Shown one piece after another: positions 11,281-21,377 of a stretch of 64,000 bases of DNA; within the stretch, counting starts at the first letter, position 1; each line of letters opens with the position of its first letter. Position numbers and translations under genes: made by a program. Source of the DNA: Excoecaria cochinchinensis (Eukaryota; Streptophyta; Magnoliopsida; Malpighiales; Euphorbiaceae). Where the stretch lies: assembly GCA_947683425.1 (NCBI GenBank), contig CANTUQ010000003.1, positions 5,553,501 through 5,617,500 on the forward strand. The letters run 5' to 3'. The notes below the pieces were generated by a model. The model was not told where the DNA came from. It made no database searches and saw nothing but the letters and a program-made list of their open reading frames with translations.

Positions 11281-12211
11281 TGCATATTATATTTTCATTG
11301 TACATATTACCTTTTATGTTGTATTATTTCGTTGGCCTAATCACTAACATGAATTTCTTTTTGATTTTTGGTTGCAAATCATTGTTTTATTCTCATTTGA
11401 GCATCCATGCACATGAAGGAGGAGTTGCGGGGTTTGGTATTTCCTTTATACATTTTTAATTCTCATTTCGTATATTTTTAATTTCCTTGTATATATTCAT
11501 TGAATAAAATGTTTTCCTATGCGCACCTAAATAAAGATCACAAAAATAGTTTTACTAAATTAGTTTAGATTTTTCATAATAAAATGGGACCAATGTCCTA
11601 GTTTTCATCCCAAATAAAATTACCACATCCAAAATATTTTCTTTAATTCTGCATGCGGGGACCAAAGTCCTCATGATTAATAAATTCCCCGGTTTTATGC
11701 ATGTTTGCACTTTTAAAAGGGAGTTGTATTCCGCTCCTTGTATTATTGTAATTCATTGCTTTACTTGCTAATTTATGGTTTTCCTAACATGTATAAATGC
11801 GCTTTTAGATTAAAATTACATCGTGTGGAGAGAGAGCGAATTAATGATAATTAAAATTTGATCATAAATTAATCGAGGTAGAAATAGATGAGAAATCCCG
11901 GACCCAGCTCTGGTCTTTGGGCTCGAGAGGTTAGAGGTTATCCTCCAAAATACTTCTTGGGTCACGAGGCTTTAGCGCTAATCCTAGGCCTCATGGCCCA
12001 ATATGGATAAAATGCGCAAGTCTTAGGCTCTCCGAGGCGAGAGAAACTTTCCCAATGTTCTATTGGGTGGCGACTCCATGATACCTCCTTGTTGCCCAAC
12101 ATAGACGCACTTGCAATTTATCGCAAGCTGCCAACGGACCCGCAAATGCCCCGATCGCCCACGTGCGCGCGGTCCGAAAGGGCGGCGCTCGGGATCCGGC
12201 GCGCGTCACAG

Positions 12212-12230
12212 TGGCGACTCCACTGGGGAC
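12212..12230 (+). other. PBS of the Tat element
   Basis: TGGCGACTCCACTGGGGAC one base after the 5' LTR. This PBS is characteristic of Tat/Ogre elements, reported as matching tRNA-Arg in Ogre. Confidence 0.85.
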
Positions 12231-13150
12231 GATATGGTTCGAGATTTCAATTTGAAAATACCTCGTTTAACATTTATGGTTAAAATTTAATTCATAAATT
12301 CGCTTTATCTCAAAATTGCATATCATCTCATTAGAGCTTTAGATTAAGTTAGTTTGGTCCCTTTTCAAGCCCCGGTGCGTTCCCGAAGCACGACCTCATT
12401 TTCACTCAATTTGGGGAAGTGTTAAGGATAATCACCAGCCCAAGCCACGTACCTCAATGGTATATCAAAATGACGACCCGATCGGTCGCTATGCTTGTGA
12501 TGAGCTAGACCCGTCAGCAGGGATCATGCTTGGGTAGCCTTAAAATAACATCTCCCTTGTCCAAAGCTCATGTAATGGCAATAGATATTTCCACTAGGTG
12601 AAATGTTCCGTAATACTATGCTTGCTATATGGGCCATCATATATTAAACGAAATCAATTTAATTAAATGGTCTTCATCAAAGGCTTTCATGCCCTGGTGG
12701 GCCCATCTTAGTTAAGTTGAATTGTTTAAATACATAATTGCCAAACACCCATACGTATGTACATTAGATAGGAGCTGTTATGCTGCCGGTTTTTCACCGC
12801 GCACCATACGTGTCCATTGGGTTCCCCGTTAACCCATGGATCAAGCCCACCTAGGAAAGAGACCGCATTACCACGTGTGTGGGAGATACAAGGTTGGAAA
12901 GATCTATCTGCTTGCATGTGTTTGTCTATGTTGCATCAGCACGAGCATGCATTGCATTTTAATCATGCATCATCTTAACAATTTTTGCATTTCAGCCATC
13001 ATAGATTCTCCTGGGTGGTCTAGAGGTCCCGACGGACGGTCAAGAAGGACGCCGCTTTTGGGGTTAACAGAGTTAGTGTTGGATCAGAGTTCAGATTCAA
13101 TCTCAGAAAATAGTGTGGGGTTTTCTCTCGAATCATCAACAGAAGTAAGC
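12231..13150 (+). other. Untranslated leader of the Tat element
   Basis: 920 bp between PBS and the probable gag start. A frame is open from ATG 12836 into gag, but the first 105 codons are Cys/His-rich, of unusual composition and without gag similarity. No separate upstream ORF1 as in some Ogre elements was seen. A possible 3' splice site (TTGCATTTCAG) lies near 12985-12995. Confidence 0.5.
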
Positions 13151-15994
13151 ATGGCTAATCCATCAAATGAGTCTGATGCAACCCGGGCAGTAATCGTTGA
13201 GGAGGTAGGAAAGAGAATGGAGGAATTTGAAGGCCGAATGATTGCAATGATGGGCAATCTTGCCGCCACTATAGCTGGGCAACAAGCTGCTGCTATTCCT
13301 GTCCGAGTACCAGCTGAACAAGAGGTTGTTAGAGAAGAACGTCCTGCTGCGGTTAACCAACCAGTGGTTGACCCACCTATTATTGAGCAAAGAGTACCTG
13401 CACCCATTGAGCGCAGAGAAGTCCCCAGGTCTGAAGTTGAGTTTGGGGGAGATGAGCATGAGGAGCATGCAGTAGCTAAAGAAAAGTTGCCAAAACTGGA
13501 TGAGGCAATGTGGAGGAAAATGGAAGAGAGATTTGAGGTCATGGCAAGGATGATGACCGTGGGAAAAGGAATGAACCCGGAAGACCGAGAGCTGGATGGG
13601 GATGACCTAATTCCCCAGAATTTTAAGATGCCGGACATTCCCAAATTTGATGGAACCTCTGACCCTGCCGCACACATCAAGCAATACTCGCTGGTCATGA
13701 AGGGAACGACCTTAACAAGAAAGCAGAAGATAGAATATTTCTGCTTGAGTCTCACAGGAGCTGCTATTGATTAGTACCATGGGCTTGACAGGAGATCCAA
13801 GGAGGACTGGGACTTGTTGACCGAAGAGTTCCTTAAGCAGTATGATTGCAGTACCCGGATGGAGGTCACTTTGAAAGATCTCGAGTTGTTACAGCAGAAG
13901 GCTGGGGAGTCCTTCCACGAGTACCTTACTCGGTGGAGAAACCGGGTTATGGAGATAAAACGCAAACCGGACACTTCTGATCAGATCAGGCTTTTCATTC
14001 GAAATGCCAGCCCTTATTTAAGAGAGGGACTAAAAATGAAGGGACTCAAGGATTGGGAGTCTTTGAAGGACATTGCCATAGAAGCGGAAGGAGAATATTT
14101 ATCCAAGAGGACAAATAGTGAGTCCTATGCCCGGAGGGGATACAGCAATCAGGGGACGGCCAAACCAGTAGGTTCAAGCAGTGGTAACAGAGTTGGGAAG
14201 ACTGCCGAGGTGTCTGCAACCGGCATAAGTCAGAGGTATTTCTCCAACTTGGGTAGGCCTTTATCATGGGTGCTGAAGAGGCTAATAAAAGAAGGAAAAC
14301 TGCGGCCCCTATCACCTAAACCGGCCAAGGCCCAAGGACAGCCAGGGCACAAAGAGAATGAATACTGCGCATTCCACCAACATACCGGGCATTTGACGGA
14401 TGAGTGTATAACGCTAAGACATCGGGTCCAAGATCTAATTGACAACAAGCAGATCACCGATCCTGAGCAGAGAGAAAGCAAGAAGAAGTCTGGTTATAAC
14501 ACAGTGCCACCTCCGGTCTTTATGATCGGATCGAGCCTACCAGAGTGGTACGTAATGCAAGATCTATATGGAAATGAGTATGTCGCTATTACTCGCCCTG
14601 CAGTGGATGAAAAAGGGGTTTTCGTGGCAGCGATAGACTGTTGGTCCACTAGTGAGAGTGGAGATGACGAAGATGAGAAAAATGGAGAGTTTACGGATCC
14701 GTGGGATTCAGAGGAAGAAGAAAGAGTAGAAGCAGTAACAAGAAGTGGGAGGGTCATTCCAGAAGTTGAGAAGCAGCAAGACCCAGCACAAGCAATCGCA
14801 GAGAAAGAGCCGGAAGAAAATTCAATAGTGAAGCAACTGAAAAAGACCACGGCTCAGATATCTATTTGGGACCTCTTGAGACAGTCCCCCTCGCACCGAC
14901 AGAAGCTAGTCGAAGCATTGAGCGTATCCACCGTAGCAACTACAATCTCTCCATCCGAGCTTTTAGACCTTGTAAAGGGGGGATCCGGGGAGAAGTTGGT
15001 TTTTTCTGATGCAGACCTACCAACAGAGGGTCGCAACCACAACCGACCTTTGTACATCAAAGCACAGATCAATGGTAAACACACCGCTTGTGTCATGGTT
15101 GATGACGGGTCATCGATAAATGTCTGCCCTTTGGTGGCACTTCAGGCCTTTGGGATGGATGAGAGTATGTTAAGCAAATCTGACCTGACCATCACTGCCT
15201 ACGACAACTCCAGGAGGCAAGCATCGGGAATTTTCAAAGCTTTGGTAAAGACAGGGCCCATTGAGACAGAAACAGATTTTGTGGTCTTGCCGATTCCAGC
15301 AAACTTCTCAGCTCTGCTTGGTAGACCGTGGTTCCACAAGTTAGGGGGAGTACCATCCACATTACACCAGATAATTAAAATACCCCATGAAGGAGAAGTA
15401 GTGACCATTAAAGCAGCAAGAGAGAACCAAGTGTCTGCCTTGGAGATCTCTAATCAGCCATTCAGTGGCTTTCATGTATCGATGATCGGAGAAGAGCAAA
15501 ACCTAGAAGGTAGCCCTCAAGTGGTGAATATGCTGAAGAAGATGCACTTCCTCCCAGGGGCTGGTTTGGGAAAAGAGTCACAAGGGCTGCAGAATGCTAT
15601 CACTACACGTGGTCAGAAAGATCGAAAGGGGTTGGGCTACAAAGGAGAATATGGTAAGAAGAAAGGGTCAGGGAAGATTCCCCATATTTCGGAGAGCTTT
15701 GTGCCATCATCATTGGTTTGTGCCTACACTGGAGAAGAAGAATCGCAGTGGGTAGATGGGAAGATTATCCCTGGATTTGAAATTTTTAACGACGTCTTTG
15801 ATTGGGAGATCGGAGTTGTTAAAGCTGTAGAGAACTTTTGGGATGAGGAGATTATGACCCAATGCAGCATCTGGGACAGAGATGAGCCCGAAGAGATTGT
15901 AACTGATAAACTGTTAGCCACCAAGCTCAAGGGGAAGGAGAAGATAGTGGAACCAGAACCGAAGATAGAAGATCTCAAGATTTCACCAAATTAA
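13151..15994 (+). pseudogene. Tat gag-protease, with one internal nonsense codon
   Basis: The capsid-type region runs from the ATG at 13151 (Met-Ala-Asn-Pro), chosen because the protein becomes gag-like there, through TAG at 13772-13774, which replaces the Trp expected in the gag motif before Tyr-His, and on in the same frame from 13775. A zinc-binding motif C-x2-H-x4-H-x4-C lies at about 14365-14410. An acidic linker precedes the aspartic protease, whose active site is D-D-G-S-S at 15101-15115 rather than D-S/T-G. A G-patch-like Gly-rich segment (G-x-G-L-G-K...G-L-G-Y) lies at 15555-15650. The frame closes with TAA at 15992. Gag would form the particle and the protease would cut the polyprotein. 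Only one base change (G to A at 13773) disables gag. Confidence 0.88.
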
Positions 15995-18900
15995 GAAGCC
16001 AAAGCACAGTCATCTGCAGCATCGGCATTGACTGAAGTTGATAGTCATTTAGATTCTCTTTTTATACCAGAACTCTTTGAGGACAATGTTAATGTTTCTG
16101 ATTATGTTAATGAGATGAACAACTTTGCTTACTTGTGTGATGTTTCTGATGATTTCATTTCGCATGATCATAAGCATGATGCATTCATTTTTGATATTAA
16201 TTCAACTGGCACAACTGCATTTAATCTCGGAACTTTGGAAAATCCAAAGGAAATTTTGCTAGCATCAGACATAACTCCTGAAGAGAGAATAAAATTTGAG
16301 AGAATATTAAAAAAATATGAAAAAGTCTTTGCCTGGACCTATGAGGATATGCCGGGAATAGATCGAGATGTTGCCGAACATGCCATCCCAACTTACCCAG
16401 AGTTTAAACCAGTCAAGCAAAAGCTTCGGAGGCTTAGGCCAGAATGGGCACAGAAAGTGAAAGAGGAGATCCATAAGCAGATTGAGGCTAAGTTCCTGAT
16501 AGAGGTTCAATACCCAACATGGTTAGCTAATGTGGTTCCTGTAGCTAAGAAAGACGGTAAGGTTCGAGTATGCGTCGACTATCGAGACCTGAACAAAGCT
16601 TGCCCTAAAGATGATTTTCCACTGCCTCATATTGATGTGCTAGTAGATAGTGCTGCTGCTTGTATGATGTATAGCTTTGTGGATGGATACGCAGGGTACA
16701 ATCAAATTCTTAACAAGATAGTGGACCGGATCAAGACAGCCTTTATCACCGAGTGGGGGACATATGCCTATCGGGTTATGCCTTTTGGGTTGAAGAATGC
16801 AGGAGCAACCTATCAGAGGATGGCAACCAAGGTTCTCAATGACTTAATCCACAAAGAAGTGGAGGTGTACGTCGATGACATGATGATTAAGTCAGCTACC
16901 AGAGAAGGCCATTTTGAGGCTTTAGAAAAGTTCTTTCAAAGGATTAGCAAGTATGATCTGCGACTCAATCCCAAGAAGTGCATTTTTGGAGTTACATCAG
17001 GAAAGTTGTTAGGCCATGTAGTAAGCCAGAGGGGAATCGAGGTAGATCCCGATAAAGTCAAAGCCATAAGAGAGATGCCAGTGCCCCATAAGGAGAAGGA
17101 CGTCAGAAGTTTCCTAGGAAAGCTTCAGTACATCAGCCGATTTATTGCCAAGCTAGCTTCAGTATGTGAGCCTATTTTCAAGCTTCTTAGGAAGAATCAG
17201 CCGGTGATATGGAACAATGACTGTCAATTGGCCTTTGACACCATTAAGGAGTATTTGTTAAATCCTCCGGTGTTAAGACCACCACGCCATGCCAAACCAC
17301 TAATCCTGTACCTAGCTGTGGAAGATAACTCAGTGGGTGCTATGATGTCTCAGGAAGATGATTTTGGTATAGAGTTTGCCGTTTACTATCTTAGCAAGAA
17401 ATTTCTGCCTTACGAAGCCAAATATGTAGAGGTGGAAAAGATTTGTTTAGCAGTTATCTGGGCTTCTAAGAAGTTGCGACACTACTTTCATTCCTTCAAG
17501 GTACAAACGGTTGCCAAACATAATCCGCTCAGATACCTCCAAGAAGCACCCTCTTTACTAGGGAAGATGGGAAGATGGTTACTGCTGTTGCAGGAATTTG
17601 ACATTGAGTACATAACCAGGAAAACCATTAAGGGAAGAGCTGTAGCGGAGTTCTTAGCCGAGCATCCTATTGAGGGAGATCAATTTGAATACAACTTCCC
17701 AGATGAAGACGTCACGGCCATAGCAGTGCAAGGGTGGCAGTTATTCTTTGATGGAGCAGTCAATAATAAGGGGGCAGGCGTAGGAGTTATTCTTACGACC
17801 CCATATGGTGAAAGGTTACCATTGGCTAAGAAGTTGAGGTATAAGGCTACCAATAATGAAGCAGAATATGAAGCTTGCATCTTTGGATTGGAAGCATTAC
17901 TTGCTCTGGGGGCAAAGACCGCAGAAGTATTCGGAGATTCTTCTTTGGTAATTCATCAGATCAGAAGGGAGTGGTCAGTCAAGGAAGAAAGGCTGCTGCC
18001 TTATGTAAAGCACTTGAGAACGTTGAGCAGCCAGTTTGAGTTTTGCACTTTTCACTTCATCCCCAGAGACGAAAATCAGTTAGCTGATGCTCTAGCAACT
18101 TTAGTGTCTATGTGGGACAACCCAACAGGAGTTGCGATGAAACCCGTGCTGATTTATAGTTCGGAAAGACCTTGCTTTGAAGCTGAACAGGTGATGGACA
18201 TTGAGGCCACTGATGGAAATCCATGGTATTATGACATTCAGAATTATTTAGAGAGATCAGTCTTTCCAGAGGAAGCCACTGAGAAGGACCAAAAAATGAT
18301 CAGGAAGTTATCCACTCAATTCATCAGTGTTAATGGCACTTTATACAAAAGGCAAGCTGATGGTATCCAGTTAAGATGTCTGGCAGAGAAAGAAGCTAAA
18401 AGAGTTATGGAAGAAGTTCATGCCGGGGTTTGTGGAGCTCACATGAATGGCTTAGTCTTAGCAAAGAAGATCATGCGCCAAGGGTTTTATTGGCTCACAA
18501 TGGATACAGATTGTTCAAAATTTGTGAAGCAATGCCAGTTATGCCAACAGTACGCGAATTTGAGGCATGTGCCAGTTTCAGAGTTACATAACTTAACATC
18601 TCCATGGCCATTTGCAGCATGGGGAATAGACATCATAGGCGAAATCCGTCCTACGGCTTCTAATGGGCATAGATTCATCATAGTTGCCATTGACTACTTC
18701 ACTAAGTGGGTTGAGGCTGAATCTTTCAAAAAGGTTGATGCAAGGGATATGGCTAAATTCATCGAGCGGAATTTGATATGCAGATATGGTCTCCCACATC
18801 ACATTGTGTCTGATAATGGGGTACAATTCCTAGCAGTGACTAAACAGATGCTCCAGAAATATGGGATCCAACATCATAAGTCTTCTCCTTACCGTCCTCA

Positions 18901-19468
18901 AGCGAATGGTGCAGTTGAAGCGGCGAATAAGAATGTGAAGAGAATTTTAGCCAAGATGGTTCAGAACTACAAGGATTGGGCAGAAAAGTTACCCTTCGCA
19001 CTTTGGGGATATAGAACAACAGTCAGAACCTCTACAGGGGCAACGCCATTCTCTCTGGTATACGGAACTGAAGCAGTCCTGCCGGTTGAAATTGAGCTGA
19101 AATCATTAAGGGTAGTCATGGAAGCTGAGATTCCTGAAGCAGAATGGGCACAACAACGTTTGTCACAGCTAAATCTGTTGGATGAAGACAGGTTACGAGC
19201 CTATTACCACAACCAAGTTTATCAAAAGAGGCTGGCTCGGTCGTTTGGCAAGAAAGTACGAAAGCACCCGTTGAAGGAGGGGGACTTGGTCTTTAAGATG
19301 ATGAGGCCAGGAGTTCCAGACATACGAGGAAAATTCAGACCAACCTGGGAAGGACCTTTCATTTTGAAAAAGTTGCTAACAAAAGGAGCAGCGATTTTAG
19401 CAGACAGCGATGGGAATGAGTTCAAGGACCCGATCAATGTCGACAGACTTAAAAGGTTCCATGGCTAA
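15995..19468 (+). CDS. Tat pol: RT, RNase H, archaeal-type RNase H, integrase
   Basis: One long open frame in phase with gag-protease, separated from it only by TAA 15992-15994. There is no ATG at its beginning; the first in-frame ATG is at about 16114, so expression by read-through or splicing is likely. RT spans about 16380-17060 with Y-V-D-D at 16867-16878. RNase H follows (17290-17680). The archaeal-type RNase H (17735-18115) keeps its four acidic residues (F-F-D-G, E-A-E-Y, G-D-S-S, L-A-D-A). Integrase has an H-H-C-C zinc finger (18418-18545) and D, D, E residues in G-I-D, S-D-N-G and V-E-A (18619-18920). A short C-terminal domain ends at TAA 19466-19468. It copies the RNA to DNA and integrates it. 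All catalytic residues I checked are present. Confidence 0.93.
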   Translation, partial: EAKAQSSAASALTEVDSHLDSLFIPELFEDNVNVSDYVNEMNNFAYLCDVSDDFISHDHKHDAFIFDINSTGTTAFNLGTLENPKEILLASDITPEERIKFERILKKYEKVFAWTYEDMPGIDRDVAEHAIPTYPEFKPVKQKLRRLRPEWAQKVKEEIHKQIEAKFLIEVQYPTWLANVVPVAKKDGKVRVCVDYRDLNKACPKDDFPLPHIDVLVDSAAACMMYSFVDGYAGYNQILNKIVDRIKTAFITEWGTYAYRVMPFGLKNAGATYQRMATKVLNDLIHKEVEVYVDDMMIKSATREGHFEALEKFFQRISKYDLRLNPKKCIFGVTSGKLLGHVVSQRGIEVDPDKVKAIREMPVPHKEKDVRSFLGKLQYISRFIAKLASVCEPIFKLLRKNQPVIWNNDCQLAFDTIKEYLLNPPVLRPPRHAKPLILYLAVEDNSVGAMMSQEDDFGIEFAVYYLSKKFLPYEAKYVEVEKICLAVIWASKKLRHYFHSFKVQTVAKHNPLRYLQEAPSLLGKMGRWLLLLQEFDIEYITRKTIKGRAVAEFLAEHPIEGDQFEYNFPDEDVTAIAVQGWQLFFDGAVNNKGAGVGVILTTPYGERLPLAKKLRYKATNNEAEYEACIFGLEALLALGAKTAEVFGDSSLVIHQIRREWSVKEERLLPYVKHLRTLSSQFEFCTFHFIPRDENQLADALATLVSMWDNPTGVAMKPVLIYSSERPCFEAEQVMDIEATDGNPWYYDIQNYLERSVFPEEATEKDQKMIRKLSTQFISVNGTLYKRQADGIQLRCLAEKEAKRVMEEVHAGVCGAHMNGLVLAKKIMRQGFYWLTMDTDCSKFVKQCQLCQQYANLRHVPVSELHNLTSPWPFAAWGIDIIGEIRPTASNGHRFIIVAIDYFTKWVEAESFKKVDARDMAKFIERNLICRYGLPHHIVSDNGVQFLAVTKQMLQKYGIQHHKSSPYRPQANGAVEAANKNVKRILAKMVQNYKDWAEKLPFALWGYRTTVRTSTGATPFSLVYGTEAVLPVEIELKSLRVVMEAEIPEAEWAQQRLSQLNLLDEDRLRAYYHNQVYQKRLARSFGKKVRKHPLKEGDLVFKMMRPGVPDIRGKFRPTWEGPFILKKLLTKGAAILADSDGNEFKDPINVDRLKRFHG

Positions 19469-20584
19469 AGATAAAAAATAAAAAGAAGAGAATAAATGCC
19501 CCGCGGGTCGAAAACCGAAAAAAAGGCGGCCTTGCTAAAATTGGGCGCCCTGTCGGGGTGAAAACCGAAAAAAGGCATCCTGGGCAAAAATTAAGGGCCA
19601 AGAGAAAATATTCAATCGAGAAAACCCGAGAGGGCCGATTGATAGCAGGAGTTTGATGCTGACAAAACCTACTCCGAGATTAGGTGTAGTCACATGCTTT
19701 TGAATTCTTGTCAAATGAAAAATCATGCATGATGAAATCATATAGAAATGTACACAATTTTGCAAGGAATAAAAGAATATATTTTCATTGATCTTTCAGT
19801 TCTGTCTCAAGAAGAGTTATATCAATTTTTCATCTAATGATTATCGCTCATCAGATATGTCCTATTTGCTTTTAACAGAAGCTTTGGTGATAACCTTCTC
19901 TAAAAAAAAAAAAAAAAAAAGCCGTTAGAGATGAAAACCGTAACTGGCTCTCTAAGCAAAAATTAGGCCAAAGGGCAGGGTGAAAACCTGGAAACAGGCA
20001 GTCTGCCCTACAAAAAAAATAAAATAAACAAAAGCCGCTGGATTGGGTTGGGTCCATTCCAGGCAAAAGTTAGGCAAAGGGTTGTGTGAAAATCCCATAA
20101 GGGACGCATTTCCCGCAAAGAAAAGCTAGTGCGAAAATCCACAAGGGACGCACTACCTTTAAAACAATGACATTCAATGCCTGGAGCGATAAGGCAGCAT
20201 TATTTCAAGATGATCTTCTGTCAGTCAGACAACACACAACACAGAACATGAAATAGAATCCCAAGTAAATGATCATTGACCAGGGGGCAAGGGATATACA
20301 CCAGACGTCTCTTTCAGAAAGCTTGTCGACGATCCTCAGGATTCAGGGGGCATGGTACAGCAGACAAGCTATAAGTTCAGCAAACCATGGATCACCTAGG
20401 GCGCGATCTATACATTTTTGCAAGCATTTGCATTCCATAACATACACACATGATTTCTTGTATATTCCTATGCATACAATCTTGCAGGAGAAATCGGCGG
20501 GAAACACCCACAAAAGCCAAATGATCACACTAGTCCAAACATCTAAAGGAGCAAAAAATAAAAAATAAAAAAAAAATATATAAA
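19469..20584 (+). other. Tat 3' untranslated region with degenerate repeats
   Basis: No ORF of note. Between 19505 and 20160 a loose repeat recurs, built on GTGAAAACC, an AAAAGGC-like stretch, then GGCAAAAATTAGG. A run of about 19 A is at 19902-19920. An untranslated, repeat-prone region between pol and the 3' LTR is typical of Tat elements. Confidence 0.7.
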
Positions 20585-21234
20585 TTCACAGCGGTTAGCA
20601 CGATGGCGGCACTACCCACAAGAGGTTAGCACGACCACGGTACTACCAATTCACAGCGGTTAGCACGATGCCGGCACTACCCACAAGAGGTTAGCACGAC
20701 CACGGCACTACCAATTCATAGCGGTTAGCACGATGGCGGCACTACCCACAAGAGGTTAGCACGACCACGGCACTACCAATTCACAGCGGTTAGCACGATG
20801 GCGGCATTACCCACAAGAGGTTAGCACGACCACGGCACTACCAATTCACAGCGGTTAGCACGATGGCGGCACTACCCACAAGAGGTTAGCACGACCACGA
20901 CACCACCAATTCACAGCGGTTAGCACGATGGCGGCACTACCCACAAGAGGTTAGCACGACCACGGCACCACCAATTCACAGCGGTTAGCACGATGGCGGC
21001 ACTACCCACAAGAGGTTAGCACGACCACGACACTACCAATTCACAGCGGTTAGCACGATGGCGGCACTACCCACAAGAGGTTAGCACGACCACGACACTA
21101 CCAATTCACAGCGGTTAGCACGATGGCGGCACTACCCACAAGAGGTTAGCACGACCACGGCATTACCAACTCACAATGTTTAGCACGATAGCGGCGCCAC
21201 CCACAAGAGGTTAGCGCACCTACGGTATTACCAG
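20585..21234 (+). repeat. 65-bp tandem array, ten units, each a two-part unit
   Basis: Unit starts at 20585, 20650, 20715, 20780, 20845, 20910, 20975, 21040, 21105 and 21170. Nine are nearly identical; the last is diverged. Each 65-bp unit is itself two related halves of 33 and 32 bp that share GGTTAGCACGA and CGGCACTACC, so this is a higher-order repeat. It lies between pol and the 3' LTR. Confidence 0.97.
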
Positions 21235-21360
21235 CTACAACCAAAAGACAGCAGTAGCTATCATCATAACTCCATCAAGCAGGAAGATCGCCGCTTCAGG
21301 TACGCGTTTCTTTCCTTTTCCTGAATTTTGGCTCACCTAGGCACCCATGCACTAGTCTCT

Positions 21361-21377
21361 TCAAAATTGGGGGCAAC
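21361..21377 (+). other. Polypurine tract of the Tat element
   Basis: TCAAAATTGGGGGCAAC directly before TGTAGACACC of the 3' LTR. Confidence 0.75.

Larger units (their letters stand above)
9957..12210 (+). repeat. 5' LTR of the Tat element
   Basis: Starts TGTAGACACC, ends GCGCGTCACA. Contains a run of 29 A (10162-10190), a GC-rich palindromic island (10257-10408), three 30-bp tandem units (11191-11280) and a GC-rich end. Compared with the 3' LTR it has 32 bp and 10 bp more in the GC island, seven more A residues and 11 bp less in the TTTTAAAAATA repeat; these account exactly for the 38-bp length difference. Confidence 0.95.

Noticed and set aside
11172..11459. A 95-codon ORF present identically in both Tat LTRs (22555-22842)
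   Set aside because: It is built on three 30-bp tandem units in AT-rich LTR sequence; identity only reflects recent LTR duplication.
13084..13755. A 223-codon antisense ORF opposite Tat gag
   Set aside because: Shadow of the gag frame; low-complexity Ser-rich product with no domain.
20585..21234. Regular repeats with spacing that could suggest a CRISPR array
   Set aside because: The whole 65-bp unit is repeated with no unique spacers, inside a eukaryotic retrotransposon.
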